Notes under the pieces: generated by a model
What the model saw: only the letters and a program-made list of their open reading frames with translations
Told to the model about the DNA's origin: nothing
Databases searched by the model: none
Shown here: piece after piece, positions 9,054-19,368 of the stretch
Position numbering within the stretch: position 1 is the stretch's first letter
Layout: each line of letters starts with the position of its first letter
Source of the DNA: Alistipes sp.
GTDB lineage: Bacteria; Bacteroidota; Bacteroidia; Bacteroidales; Rikenellaceae
Direction of reading: 5' to 3'
Length of the DNA: 64,000 nt
Assembly (NCBI GenBank): GCA_017937125.1
Contig: JAGBEH010000006.1
Span: 54,892 to 118,891, forward strand
Made by a program: the position numbers and the translations under genes

Positions 9054-9491
9054 CTATTTAAAGGCATTGTAAACTTCGGTAGCGACAGCTACGAGGAATG
9101 CGGCAACCATAGCCACATACGTAACTATAACGCTCGTCTCGGTGATTACGGTCTCGGTATGGCCGAAATATCCGTTGTTGGCAAGGTCGGGAATATTTAC
9201 GGTGTGACCCGCCGCGAGGAAATAAGCGACACCTACGATCACGATGATCAAACCGGCCGAGAGAGCCACGAGTTTGAGGCTCGCGGGATTTTTGATCGTA
9301 CCGAAGACGGCGCAGAATATGGCCGAAGCGATAGCGAATACCAGCAGGAAGTAACCCCAGTAGAGGTTGAGACTCACCGACGCGTCATATGCCGACGGAT
9401 CGTCCGGATGCGGTGCCACTACGGCGTAGATCATCAACGCCGCGGTGATTGCCAGCAGGATTCCCAATATTATGTTTAACGTCTTTTTCAT
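9054..9491 (-). CDS. four-helix membrane protein of the ExbB-ExbD operon
   Basis: A 145-residue protein with four hydrophobic segments (about 5-25, 45-65, 72-92, 118-140) and a short extracytoplasmic loop, PHPDDPSAYDASVSL. It sits between exbB and the first exbD with 29- and 8-nt gaps, an arrangement seen in Bacteroidota Exb operons. It is probably an accessory subunit of the motor complex (inference from position). No recognised domain. Confidence 0.8.
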   Translation of the reverse strand: MKKTLNIILGILLAITAALMIYAVVAPHPDDPSAYDASVSLNLYWGYFLLVFAIASAIFCAVFGTIKNPASLKLVALSAGLIIVIVGVAYFLAAGHTVNIPDLANNGYFGHTETVITETSVIVTYVAMVAAFLVAVATEVYNAFK

Positions 9492-9520
9492 AATTTCAAA
9501 TTACTCTTTAACGGGTCGGA

Positions 9521-10324
9521 TTATTTCTTGTACGAAATCAGCATATCCATCAGGTCGATGGACGAGTTCTCCATATCGTTTACCAAAGAGTCGATCTTCG
9601 ATACGATATAGTTGTAGAACAACTGAAGAATAACCGCTGCGATAAGACCCATCAAAGTAGTAAGAAGAGCGACTTTGATACCACCGGCAACGAGCGTCGG
9701 GGAGATGTCACCGGCAGCCTGAATGGCGTCGAATGCACCGATCATACCGACAACGGTACCCATAAATCCCAACATAGGCGACAGCGCGATGAACAGACCG
9801 ATCCACGAAAGGTTAGCCTCCATAAGGCCGGTCTGAACCGAACCGTACGATACGACAGCCTTCTCTACCGCATCCAGGCCCTGTGCATAGCGGTCGAAAC
9901 CCTGATAGAATATCGAAGCGATAGGTCCGCGGGTGTTGCGGCAGTACTCCTTGGCAGCCTCCACGCCCTCTTCGTTGAGCTTCTTCTCTACGGCAGCGAT
10001 GAACTTCTTGGTGTTGATGGTCGAAAGTGTCAGATAAAGCATACGCTCGATAGCTACGGCAAGACCGATAACCAAGCACAACAACACGGGAAGCATCCAG
10101 CCCCAACCTCCTTCGAGGAACTTCTGCATCAGCACGTGGTGCATCGTCTCGCCGGCAATCTGGGTTTCGGGATCGATGGCGGGAGCGACCTCCTCCGCTG
10201 CGACTTCTTCAACGACAGCTTCTTCAGTTGCGGGAGCAGCTGCAGCAGCCTCGTCCTGTGCAAATGCGTTAGCAGTACCGAGAGAAATTACGGCTACTGA
10301 CAAAATCAAAAATAATTTTTTCAT
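9521..10324 (-). CDS. exbB: ExbB/TolQ/MotA-family proton channel protein
   Basis: A 267-residue protein beginning with a signal-like helix (MKKLFLILSVAVISLGTANAFA). An Ala/Glu-rich periplasmic linker (about 23-55) precedes a core with three helices (about 75-95, 175-200, 210-235). The core has the family signatures GLFIALSPMLGFMGTVVGMIGAF and LLTTLMGLIAAVILQLFYN. It is the channel subunit that uses proton flow to drive TonB-type work. The N-terminal extension is usual in Bacteroidota ExbB. It leads a four-gene operon terminated at 7914-7951. The 262-nt upstream gap shows no perfect TAnnTTTG box. Confidence 0.92.
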   Translation of the reverse strand: MKKLFLILSVAVISLGTANAFAQDEAAAAAPATEEAVVEEVAAEEVAPAIDPETQIAGETMHHVLMQKFLEGGWGWMLPVLLCLVIGLAVAIERMLYLTLSTINTKKFIAAVEKKLNEEGVEAAKEYCRNTRGPIASIFYQGFDRYAQGLDAVEKAVVSYGSVQTGLMEANLSWIGLFIALSPMLGFMGTVVGMIGAFDAIQAAGDISPTLVAGGIKVALLTTLMGLIAAVILQLFYNYIVSKIDSLVNDMENSSIDLMDMLISYKK

Positions 10325-10586
10325 AGTTGTTTTTAATAAGTTAAAAATTTGAATTAGTTATTTTAGTTATATGCTTCGTTTTAAGGTGTCGTTTTCGCGC
10401 CTTCGCACCGTTCGTCGGTACATACGGCATACGTTTGCCATAATCGCCGATCGGAAACGGGAGACGACGCACGCGTACAATCCCCTATGAATCAATCATA
10501 AAGCAACGGATACACGCATCTGCCGCATCGATTCGGCACCCATAGCAGTGCGAAAATTAAGAAAAATATTCGATTTATGCAACGGT

Positions 10587-11738
10587 TCAGGCCGTAAATT
10601 CGCCTTTTATCGGTTCAAGCAGCAAACGCCGCACCTCTTCGGAGGGGCGGTTCCCGCCGAGCAGATACATCAGTTTGGTGACGGCCGCCTCCGTAGTCAT
10701 ATCGTGGCCGCTCACCACGCCGATACTCTGCAACCCCACGCCCGTTTCGTACAGTTCCATAGAGACGGACCCGCCCGCACACTGCGTTACGTTGATGACT
10801 ATTATGCCGCGCGCTATGGCTTCGCGCAAGGCGGAAATGAACCACTCGCTGGTCGGCGCGTTGCCCGAACCGAACGTTTCGAGTACGACGCCCCGCAGCC
10901 CCTCGACCGAAAGTATCGCACGCAGAATGCTCTCACCGATACCGGGGAACAGCTTTATAACGACGACGCCTTCGCTCAATTCGGTTGCTATGCGCAGGGC
11001 GGGGAGACTGTCGGCGCGGAAATCGGGTCGGGCGGCGGGTGCGACGGCTTCGGGGTCCGCACAACGGCAGGTCGCCGACATTTCCGATGTTTCGGAAGTC
11101 GCGCAAGCGTTATGGGGGGCATTTCGGCGCGGCAACTCGGCAGGTCGCGCTATGGCCGCATAATTATACGTTATGTTCACCCCCACTTCCGCCAACGGAG
11201 GATAATTGTACGAACTGAAAGCGCTCAACTCTTCGGCGCTCTGCTTCATCGTGCGGTTGCCGCGAAAAAGACGGTTCTGGAAATAGAGAGCCACTTCGGG
11301 GACCGCAGGCGAACCGTCGGGCATAGTCGCGGCGGCGATTTCGAGTGCCGTAATAAGGTTTTCGCGCCCGTCCGTGCGCAGGATGCCCATAGGTATCTGG
11401 CTCCCCGTGAAGATTACGGGCTTGGCGAGGTTTTCGAGCATAAAACTCAATGCCGACGCCGTATAGGACATCGTGTCGGTGCCGTGTAGCACGACGAAGC
11501 CGTCGAAACGGGCATAGTTGTCGCGGATGATTTCGGCCAGTTCGACCCAGCGTCGGGGCGTAACGTTCGACGAGTCGATAGGGGTCATCGTGAGCACCTC
11601 TATGTCGATATTCAGCCGTTTGATCGAAGGTATCTCCTCGTACATGGCATTGAAATCGAACGGCACGAGAGTCCCCGCCGCATCGCGGCGCATACCTATC
11701 GTTCCTCCAGTGTATATCAGCAAAATAGACGGTTTCAT
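10587..11738 (-). CDS. ansA: type I L-asparaginase with internal Ala/Cys-rich insert
   Basis: A 383-residue cytoplasmic asparaginase converting asparagine to aspartate and ammonia. The first catalytic Thr is in LIYTGGTIGM (residues 5-14). The second motif is VVLHGTDTMSYTASAL, followed by FTGSQIPMGILRTDGREN. An unusual segment of roughly 40-50 residues after YNYAAIARP, rich in Ala, Cys, Ser and Thr and low in complexity, interrupts the usual path before VVVIKLFPGI. The ATG at 11736-11738 overlaps the tatD stop (ATGA). Last gene of the dprA-M50-tatD-ansA operon. Confidence 0.92.
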   Translation of the reverse strand: MKPSILLIYTGGTIGMRRDAAGTLVPFDFNAMYEEIPSIKRLNIDIEVLTMTPIDSSNVTPRRWVELAEIIRDNYARFDGFVVLHGTDTMSYTASALSFMLENLAKPVIFTGSQIPMGILRTDGRENLITALEIAAATMPDGSPAVPEVALYFQNRLFRGNRTMKQSAEELSAFSSYNYPPLAEVGVNITYNYAAIARPAELPRRNAPHNACATSETSEMSATCRCADPEAVAPAARPDFRADSLPALRIATELSEGVVVIKLFPGIGESILRAILSVEGLRGVVLETFGSGNAPTSEWFISALREAIARGIIVINVTQCAGGSVSMELYETGVGLQSIGVVSGHDMTTEAAVTKLMYLLGGNRPSEEVRRLLLEPIKGEFTA

Positions 11739-12532
11739 ATATCTTTGTCCGTTAAAAACATTCTTTCGGCATTCTGCGTAGTCGCGGCAGCTATCTCTCC
11801 GACGGACACTCCCTTTATCTCCGCTATGCGTGCAGCGACGAGCGGGATGTACGACGGCTCGTTCCGTTCGCCGCGATGCGGCACGGGGGTGAGATACGGG
11901 CAGTCGGTTTCGACGACGATATCCGCAAGAGCCATTTCGCGTAAGACATCGGGCACGGTGCTTTTGCGGAACGTAACGGTACCGCCTATGCCGAAGAGAA
12001 AATCGCCGCACTCGCGCAATTCGCGGTAGCACTCCGCAGTATCGGAAAAGGCGTGGAAAATGCCCCGCACGCCGCGTCCTTTGAACCCGCGCATAATCTC
12101 GCGCATCTGCGGCCACGCATCGCGCGTATGTATAGCTACGGGCAGCCCGTATTCGAGCGACAACTCCATCTGCCGTTCGAACGCTTCGCACTGCTCCTTC
12201 GCGAAATCCTTGCTCCAGTAGAAATCGAGGCCTATTTCGCCTACGCCGTAAAACCGCCCTGCGGGAGGTGTCGCGAGGTATCGCCCGACAGCTTCGAGGT
12301 CCTCACGCCAATGCGGATTATCGTTCACCGACGTAGGGTGCAGCCCCATCATAGGGAAACATCTGTCGGGATATGCACGGGATGTCGCGAACATCCGTTC
12401 GTAGCTCTCGCCGTCGATTGCGGGCAGCAACATACGACTCACCCCCGCCTCTACGGCGCGTGCGACGACGGCATCGCGGTCGGCATCGAACTCGTGTTCG
12501 TAGATATGTGCGTGAGTATCTATGAATTGCAT
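11735..12532 (-). CDS. tatD: TatD-family metal-dependent hydrolase/DNase
   Basis: A 265-residue TIM-barrel hydrolase with the metal-binding opener FIDTHAHIYEHEFDADRD (His7, His9), GEIGLDFYW with the metal Glu, HTRDAW, FHAFSD, and the closing VVETDCPYLTPVPHRGERN. TatD proteins act as 3'-5' exonucleases or D-aminoacyl-tRNA-like hydrolases; the precise substrate cannot be read from sequence. The gene overlaps the M50 protease gene by 13 nt and ansA by 4 nt. Confidence 0.93.
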   Translation of the reverse strand: MQFIDTHAHIYEHEFDADRDAVVARAVEAGVSRMLLPAIDGESYERMFATSRAYPDRCFPMMGLHPTSVNDNPHWREDLEAVGRYLATPPAGRFYGVGEIGLDFYWSKDFAKEQCEAFERQMELSLEYGLPVAIHTRDAWPQMREIMRGFKGRGVRGIFHAFSDTAECYRELRECGDFLFGIGGTVTFRKSTVPDVLREMALADIVVETDCPYLTPVPHRGERNEPSYIPLVAARIAEIKGVSVGEIAAATTQNAERMFLTDKDI

Positions 12533-13677
12533 ACGGCCAGCCCCTTAACCCATTCGATCATCTCCATTTCGGCCTCCGCATCGCCTTTCGACGGTGATTG
12601 CGCCACCATTTTCACGGCCCGTTCATACAGGGCGGCGGCCTTTGCGTCGTCCTTTTCGACGAACCGCGCATATGCGTAGAGCAACCTCACTCGCGAAAGC
12701 ATATAGCGGCTGTAAATATCGGCATATCTGCGAATTTCGGGCGTGAACATACGTTCGGCCGCAGTCCTGTCGCACCCCGTGATTATCTCGATGAAGAGCA
12801 GCTCGCAAGCGACCTCCATACGATACACGGACACCGACCCCGCACCTGCCTCGTCGATTCGTCGGAACATCTCCCGAGCTTCGCCTATGCGCCGCTCTTC
12901 GAGTAGCCGGCTCGCGGCCATACCCGCAACGGCAGTATACATATAGTTGCTCAAATCGGCATCCGACGGCACCTCGAACCACTCGTCGGGCATATCGCGC
13001 AGCCGCTCGCCGCGTGTTTGCAGGGCATTGACTTTCAGTTGCAGCCACAATGCCCTCAGCATTTCGGGCGTCCGTCCCGCGAAAAACAGATTGTGCCCGT
13101 CGTTGGGCACCCCTCCGACCTTCATAGGAATGCCGTTCATCAAGCCGATGAAAAATCCCGAGATGCTCAGCGATATCAACACCAGCCCCCATACGGGCGA
13201 AATATCGGCGACGAGCACGACGACGTATGCGGCAATCGCCGTCAGCAGATTGACCGCCACGCCGCCCATACAGTAGAGTCGATACGGAAACGTCTCGCCG
13301 AGCGTCGAGGGCGGTTCCAACAGACATTGCCCGCCCGTCCCCGCGATGCTGAAGCGGCGCAGGCCGTACCCCTTGTCGTCGCGTACCAGCACGAAGCTGC
13401 CGATGCGGAACGAGACGAACCGATAGCCCGTCATCAGCCCGAAAACGAGATGTCCCGCTTCGTGCAGAACGATCTGCACGAAAGCCGCGACGGCCAGTAG
13501 CACCATAAATCCTATCCATCCCGCCATAAAGAACCAGAATCCGTGCCCGGCGGCGGTTTTCACGAATGTTTTCAGCGACGGAACGACGACGCACATACCT
13601 ATGATGCCTACACCGAGTATCACGCCGATGCCGAATGCCGCTGCCGTATTACGCAACTTATCCGCTTTCTTTCCCAT
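12520..13677 (-). CDS. M50-family intramembrane-type metallopeptidase
   Basis: A 385-residue protein with helices at about 12-32 and 48-72, the second running into HEAGH (72-76). Two or more further helices follow at about 130-185, with DGHN (about 208) as the likely third-ligand region (NGIPMKVGGVPNDGHNLFF). The C-terminal 170 residues are soluble and helical, TPR-like. It resembles site-2-protease/FtsH-independent M50 peptidases of Firmicutes and Bacteroidota used in signalling or peptide processing; no PDZ domain is visible. Co-transcribed with dprA (4-nt gap). Confidence 0.82.
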   Translation of the reverse strand: MGKKADKLRNTAAAFGIGVILGVGIIGMCVVVPSLKTFVKTAAGHGFWFFMAGWIGFMVLLAVAAFVQIVLHEAGHLVFGLMTGYRFVSFRIGSFVLVRDDKGYGLRRFSIAGTGGQCLLEPPSTLGETFPYRLYCMGGVAVNLLTAIAAYVVVLVADISPVWGLVLISLSISGFFIGLMNGIPMKVGGVPNDGHNLFFAGRTPEMLRALWLQLKVNALQTRGERLRDMPDEWFEVPSDADLSNYMYTAVAGMAASRLLEERRIGEAREMFRRIDEAGAGSVSVYRMEVACELLFIEIITGCDRTAAERMFTPEIRRYADIYSRYMLSRVRLLYAYARFVEKDDAKAAALYERAVKMVAQSPSKGDAEAEMEMIEWVKGLAVCNS

Positions 13678-13681
13678 AGTG

Positions 13682-14785
13682 TCAAATCAGTTTTTCGTAT
13701 CTGTTGCCCGGCAGTTGCCGAACGACCCCTTCCAGTTCGAGCGAGACGAGCAGTGCCGCAAGCTCTTTGGCCGTCAGTCCGCTCAACTCCGCAAGTTCGT
13801 CTGCCGACACGGGGTCGGAAGTACGGAAACAGCCCAGCAATCCCGCCTCATCGGGCGAGAGGTCTGCCGTCAGAGCATCTTCGGGTTCGCGGGATGCGGG
13901 GATATCGAGTTCCCACATAAGTTCGGAAACGATATCGTCGGCCGAGAGAATGAGCTGCGCTTTGCGATTGCGAATCAAATGGTTAGTACCCTCCGATGCC
14001 TTGTCGGTGGCACGCCCCGCAACGGCCATGACCGTACGTCCGTAGCCGTCGGCGAAATTCACCGTCGTCAGAGAACCGCCGCCCGCATACGACTCTACTA
14101 TCACCGTCCCGCAGCCCAGACCCGCCATTATCCTGTTGCGGGCTATGTAATACGAGCCGTTCTGCTTCGTGCAGGAGGGCAGCTCCGAGATTATCGCACC
14201 GCCGTGCTCGACGATGTCGCGCGCCAGATCGGTATGCTGAGCAGGTGATATTGCGGGCAAAGCATTGGGTATCACGCCTACCGTTGCGGCCCCTGCCGCC
14301 AGTGCCGCTCTGTGCGCCGCCGCGTCGATGCCGAATGCCAGACCGCTGACTATGCAGACGTCGGGAATACGCTCGGCGAGCCCCGTAACGAGCGATGTGC
14401 ACATACGTTCGCCGTAGGATGTCATACGCCGCGTGCCGACGAACGTAACCGCTTTTTCGGCGAGAGCGCCGACATTGCCGCGAACATACAGAATGTGCGG
14501 ATAGTCGCAGGTTTCGCGCAGCAGAAACGGGTATTCGGGGTCAGTCGAGGCGATAGGCGTTATGCCGTGCCTGCGACAATGTTCGATTTCGCGTTCGGCA
14601 CCTCTCCATCCCGTTTTCGATACGATATTACGAATGACATCGTCGCGCAATTCCGCACGTGCCGCCAGTTCTTCGGCCGATGCCGCAAAGACGGTGCGCG
14701 CATCGCCGAAAACGTTCAGCAGATGCACGATGCCTTTCACTCCGAGCGACGGAGTCATCGTCAGGGCTATGTCCTCGATACGCAT
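13682..14785 (-). CDS. dprA: DNA-processing protein DprA
   Basis: A 367-residue protein. An N-terminal SAM/helix-hairpin part is followed by the Rossmann-like DprA core: TFVGTRRMTSYGERM, VSGLAFGIDAAAHRAAL, IISELP and NRIMAGLGCGTVIVES. A C-terminal winged helix (about 300-367, ending ELEGVVRQLPGNRYEKLI) completes it. It loads RecA on incoming single-stranded DNA in natural transformation. With comEC at 25.5 kb this suggests competence functions. First gene of a four-gene operon. Confidence 0.95.
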   Translation of the reverse strand: MRIEDIALTMTPSLGVKGIVHLLNVFGDARTVFAASAEELAARAELRDDVIRNIVSKTGWRGAEREIEHCRRHGITPIASTDPEYPFLLRETCDYPHILYVRGNVGALAEKAVTFVGTRRMTSYGERMCTSLVTGLAERIPDVCIVSGLAFGIDAAAHRAALAAGAATVGVIPNALPAISPAQHTDLARDIVEHGGAIISELPSCTKQNGSYYIARNRIMAGLGCGTVIVESYAGGGSLTTVNFADGYGRTVMAVAGRATDKASEGTNHLIRNRKAQLILSADDIVSELMWELDIPASREPEDALTADLSPDEAGLLGCFRTSDPVSADELAELSGLTAKELAALLVSLELEGVVRQLPGNRYEKLI

Positions 14786-14892
14786 ACGGCGATAAAATTG
14801 TGCGAATTTTGTGAAATTCTCGTTAAAAAACGAATTTGTCGAAGTAAAATTAAGAATTTTTCACGGATTTTTGCAGTTAAGATAAATCTTTG

Positions 14893-14900
14893 TATATTTG
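14893..14900 (+). promoter_or_regulatory. -7 promoter element of tRNA-Cys
   Basis: TATATTTG followed by CACTCC fits the Bacteroidota -7 consensus. It would start a precursor with about 140 nt of leader before the tRNA. I see no ORF or strong fold in that leader. Confidence 0.6.
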
Positions 14901-15046
14901 CACTCCCGAGTTGCTGTTTTCGTGCGGTATGCTTGTCGCGGCATCGCATTGCTCCGTTCGGAGAGACGGCAAAAAGGGAGAAGGCCTGTCTGCGGCCGGT
15001 TGTCTTTGATAACCGTTGTTCGGATGGCGGGCGGCAAACGACATAA

Positions 15047-15118
15047 GGTCTGATGGGTGAGAGGCTTAGCCAACGGTCTGCAAAACCGTCTACAGCGGTT
15101 CGAATCCGCTTCAGACCT
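15047..15118 (+). tRNA. tRNA-Cys (anticodon GCA)
   Basis: Cloverleaf: acceptor GGTCTGA/TCAGACC, D-arm with GGT/GCC, anticodon stem ACGGT/ACCGT with loop CTGCAAA (anticodon GCA), T-arm AGCGG-TTCGAAT-CCGCT, discriminator T as expected for Cys. CCA is not encoded. Confidence 0.97.
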
Positions 15119-15124
15119 CACGAG

Positions 15125-15160
15125 AACCGCGTTGCAAAAACTTGCAACGCGGTTTTCTTT
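15125..15160 (+). terminator. terminator of tRNA-Cys
   Basis: AACCGCGTTGCAA, loop AAAC, TTGCAACGCGGTT, then TTCTTTT. The perfect stem is 13 bp and begins 7 nt after the tRNA. Confidence 0.92.
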
Positions 15161-15355
15161 TCGGTTTATATAGATTGTACGGCGACTGCCGTTATGATCG
15201 GCGGGTAGGGCGGACGTTCTGCACCTTATTCAATAAACCGAGAGTAGATTTGTCAGGACTATGCCGAGGCAAGAAAACGGTACAGGAAATCGGCACAGGA
15301 AATCGGACGCGAACATCCGCCGCCGCGAGGGATAGGAATTTTTCTCCAAAATAAT

Positions 15356-15363
15356 TAACTTTG
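15356..15363 (+). promoter_or_regulatory. -7 promoter element of queA
   Basis: TAACTTTG matches TAnnTTTG and lies 47 nt before the chosen queA start. The preceding 190 nt after the tRNA-Cys terminator hold no gene. Confidence 0.6.
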
Positions 15364-15374
15364 CGACAGAAACG

Positions 15375-15397
15375 GCGGGCATATGCGATATGCCCGC
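15375..15397 (+). promoter_or_regulatory. perfect 10-bp hairpin in the queA leader
   Basis: GCGGGCATAT, loop GCG, ATATGCCCGC lies between the -7 box and the ATG at 15411. It contains the alternative upstream ATG (15390), which argues against that start. It could be a translational control element or a protein operator; it does not look like a preQ1 aptamer. Confidence 0.55.
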
Positions 15398-15410
15398 GAA
15401 AAGCGGCCTT

Positions 15411-16616
15411 ATGGAACGACATATAAACATCGACGATTTCGATTACCCGTTGCCCGACGAGCGGATAGCCAAATTTCCGCTTGCGGAACGGTCGTCGTCC
15501 AAATTGCTCGTATACGACAAGGGGGCGATTTCCGAGCGGCATTTCTCCGACATCGGCGAGGTACTGCCCGACGGGTCGCTGCTCGTATTCAACAACACGA
15601 AGGTGGTGCGTGCACGTCTGGCTATGCACAAGCCGTCGGGCGCCCGTATCGAGGTATTCTGTCTCGAACCCGATGAACCGGCCGATTACGAACGGGCATT
15701 CGCCGTACGCGGCAGCTGCCGCTGGAGCTGCATCGTCGGCAACCTGAAAAAGTGGAAAGAGGGATTCGTATCGATAGATTTCGAGTATGAAGGCAAACCG
15801 TCGCACCTGTACGCATATATCGACGAGCGAGGCACGCGCGAGCATATCGTACGCTTCGAATGGGATGCCGACATGACATTCGGGCAGCTGCTGGAACACC
15901 TCGGACGCATACCGATTCCGCCCTACCTCAACCGCGACAGCGAAGAGATAGACAACACCCGCTACCAGACCGTATATTCGAAATTCGAAGGTTCCGTCGC
16001 GGCTCCGACGGCGGGTCTGCACTTCACCGACGAACTTATAGGGCGTATGCGCGACCGCGGATTCGGGTTCGAGGAGGTTACGCTCCACGTAGGTGCAGGA
16101 ACGTTCCTGCCCGTCAAGGAGGAGGATGCGGCACGCCACCCGATGCACACCGAGCATTTCGAGATACGTCTGTCCACGCTCGAGAGACTGCTCTCCTCGC
16201 TCGGCAACATCACGGCCGTAGGCACCACATCCGTGCGCACGCTCGAATCGCTGCCCGCACTGGCGTGGCGCATACGCAACGGGCGCAGGCCCGACGGCGA
16301 GGCGGTCGGACAATGGGAGCCGTACGACATCCCGTCCGACTTCACGGGCCGCGATGCGCTGGAGACGCTTGTCGGCCATATGCGCAGCAACGGGCTCGAC
16401 CGTCTGAAGGCCGCCACACGGATAATGATTACGCCGCTCGGATTCGAGTACCGCATAGTGCGCAACATAATAACCAATTTCCACCAGCCGAAATCGACGC
16501 TCCTGCTGCTGGTTTCGGCATATGTGGGCGACGACTGGCGCCGCATATACGATTATGCGCTCGGCAACGATTTCCGCTTTCTGTCGTACGGGGACTCGTC
16601 GCTGCTGATGCGGTAG
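15411..16616 (+). CDS. queA: S-adenosylmethionine:tRNA ribosyltransferase-isomerase QueA
   Basis: A 401-residue enzyme that transfers and rearranges the ribose of SAM onto 7-aminomethyl-7-deazaguanine in tRNA to form epoxyqueuosine. Family motifs are visible: FDYPLPDERIAKFP at the start, LLVFNNTKVVRARL, PIPPYLNR, YQTVYSKFEGSVAAPTAGLHF, VTLHVGAGTFLPV and the C-terminal NFHQPKSTLLLLVSAY. The start at 15411 was preferred because the 15390 ATG is buried in the leader hairpin. The enzyme contains an insertion of about 40 residues near 75-130 (RGSCRWSCIVGNLKKWKEG) relative to E. coli QueA, as in other Bacteroidota. Confidence 0.95.
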   Translation: MERHINIDDFDYPLPDERIAKFPLAERSSSKLLVYDKGAISERHFSDIGEVLPDGSLLVFNNTKVVRARLAMHKPSGARIEVFCLEPDEPADYERAFAVRGSCRWSCIVGNLKKWKEGFVSIDFEYEGKPSHLYAYIDERGTREHIVRFEWDADMTFGQLLEHLGRIPIPPYLNRDSEEIDNTRYQTVYSKFEGSVAAPTAGLHFTDELIGRMRDRGFGFEEVTLHVGAGTFLPVKEEDAARHPMHTEHFEIRLSTLERLLSSLGNITAVGTTSVRTLESLPALAWRIRNGRRPDGEAVGQWEPYDIPSDFTGRDALETLVGHMRSNGLDRLKAATRIMITPLGFEYRIVRNIITNFHQPKSTLLLLVSAYVGDDWRRIYDYALGNDFRFLSYGDSSLLMR

Positions 16617-16755
16617 CCGTTTGCACGGTTTTTGGATTCCGATACGGCGAAAGGTAAACGGCGGCAGACATCGCGCCCGCGAAGGTCGGGATGCAAAGAG
16701 GACCTACTTCGAGGTACGGGCGCGGAATACCGTCGGCACAGGCAAACTTGTTTAA

Positions 16756-18060
<1,305 letters not shown>

Positions 18061-18083
18061 CCGATCTGTTCAGGCAATCGATA

Positions 18084-18120
18084 TTTACGACCCCGATGCT
18101 CGACACATCGGGGTCGTAAA
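18084..18120 (+). terminator. bidirectional terminator between eno and hom
   Basis: TTTACGACCCCGATG, 7-nt loop, CATCGGGGTCGTAAA: a perfect 15-bp stem between the convergent genes, with A/T-rich flanks on both sides. Confidence 0.85.
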
Positions 18121-18174
18121 ATATTCGGTAGCGGCAGCCGAACCGTTCTCCCCGCCTTTTCGGGAAGGGAAATA

Positions 18175-19362
18175 TCAGTTCTCGGGATAAGCCGCGACGA
18201 AAAGATTGCGGCCGCGGATGTCGTCGCGTATGGTGTAGAGATCGTGCAGGCTTATGTCGCCGACGACGTATTTCGATGTCTCGCTGACATACTTCTCGCG
18301 TATCGTGCGGAAACGGAACAGCGCCAGATCCTCGTCCGCAGAGTAGCGCAGGTAGATGCGGAATACGAAGTCGTCGGTGTATTCGGGTACCGACTCCGAA
18401 TTGAGCTTCTTGTATTCGTACTTGTAGTGATAGAAGCAGGCCATAATGTCGCTCAGCACGGCCGAACCCGTAGGATAACCGCCGGCACCGCGCCCGAACA
18501 TAAACTGCTTGTAGTAGAATTTACCCTTGATTACCACGCCGTTGAACTCGTCCTCGACACTGTATATATACTTGTCGCGCGAAATGAGCTGCGGGATGAC
18601 GCACATAATCATACGTCCGTCCTGCAACTTCTCGACATGGGCGACGAGCTTTATGCGGCGTTTCTTCTCGGTGGCGAAACGGATGTCGTCGTCGTTCATC
18701 GAGGAGATGCCGTAGACGAATATGCGTTCGGGTTCGACGTAACGGCCGAATGCGTGCAGCGTGATGATTATCAGTTTGAAGAGCGAGTCGAAACCGTCGA
18801 TGTCGAGCGACGGGTCGGACTCGGCGAACCCCAACTCCTGAGCCATACGCAGCGCGTCGGGATAGGACATATTCTCGTTGAATATTTTCGAGAGGATAAA
18901 GTTCGACGAGCCGTTCAGAATGCCCTTGACAGATATGAGAAGGTCGTTGTCGTAGTACTCTTCGAGGTTGCGGATGACGGGGATGCTGCCGCAGGCCGAT
19001 GCGTCGTAGAGGAGCGGCGTGCCTGTCGCCCGCTGAAGCTCCACCAGTTCGCGCAGATGGTAGGCGAGCATCTTCTTGTTGCCCGTAACGACGGGAATAT
19101 TAGCTTCGAGCGCCCGTCGGACGATGCGGTACGATGCGTCGGCATCGTCGATGAGTTCGACGATAAGATTTATTGCAGGGTCGCCGAAGATGTCGTCGGG
19201 ATTGTCGGTGAAATCGGCATCCACACCGCGATCCTTGTTCAGATTGCGCACGCAGATGCGTCGTATGCGCGCCTCTTTCAAACGGGTCTCTTCGAGCACG
19301 TCGTAGAGTCCGCGCCCGACGGTTCCGAAGCCGAAAAGGCCTATGTTAAGTCGTTCCGCCAT
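18175..19362 (-). CDS. hom: homoserine dehydrogenase
   Basis: A 395-residue NAD(P)-dependent enzyme reducing aspartate semialdehyde to homoserine. An N-terminal Rossmann fold GLFGFGTVGRGL (residues 8-19) is followed by NKKMLAYHLRELVEL and the catalytic region KGILNGSSNFILSKIF with LGFAESDPSLDIDGFDSLFKL. Most family members carry a C-terminal ACT domain; here the end is short and no clear ACT fold is seen, so feedback control may differ. It closes the metY-metX-hom arrangement, 6 nt after metX, so the operon drives homoserine into methionine. Confidence 0.95.
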   Translation of the reverse strand: MAERLNIGLFGFGTVGRGLYDVLEETRLKEARIRRICVRNLNKDRGVDADFTDNPDDIFGDPAINLIVELIDDADASYRIVRRALEANIPVVTGNKKMLAYHLRELVELQRATGTPLLYDASACGSIPVIRNLEEYYDNDLLISVKGILNGSSNFILSKIFNENMSYPDALRMAQELGFAESDPSLDIDGFDSLFKLIIITLHAFGRYVEPERIFVYGISSMNDDDIRFATEKKRRIKLVAHVEKLQDGRMIMCVIPQLISRDKYIYSVEDEFNGVVIKGKFYYKQFMFGRGAGGYPTGSAVLSDIMACFYHYKYEYKKLNSESVPEYTDDFVFRIYLRYSADEDLALFRFRTIREKYVSETSKYVVGDISLHDLYTIRDDIRGRNLFVAAYPEN

Positions 19363-19368
19363 AGGTTT

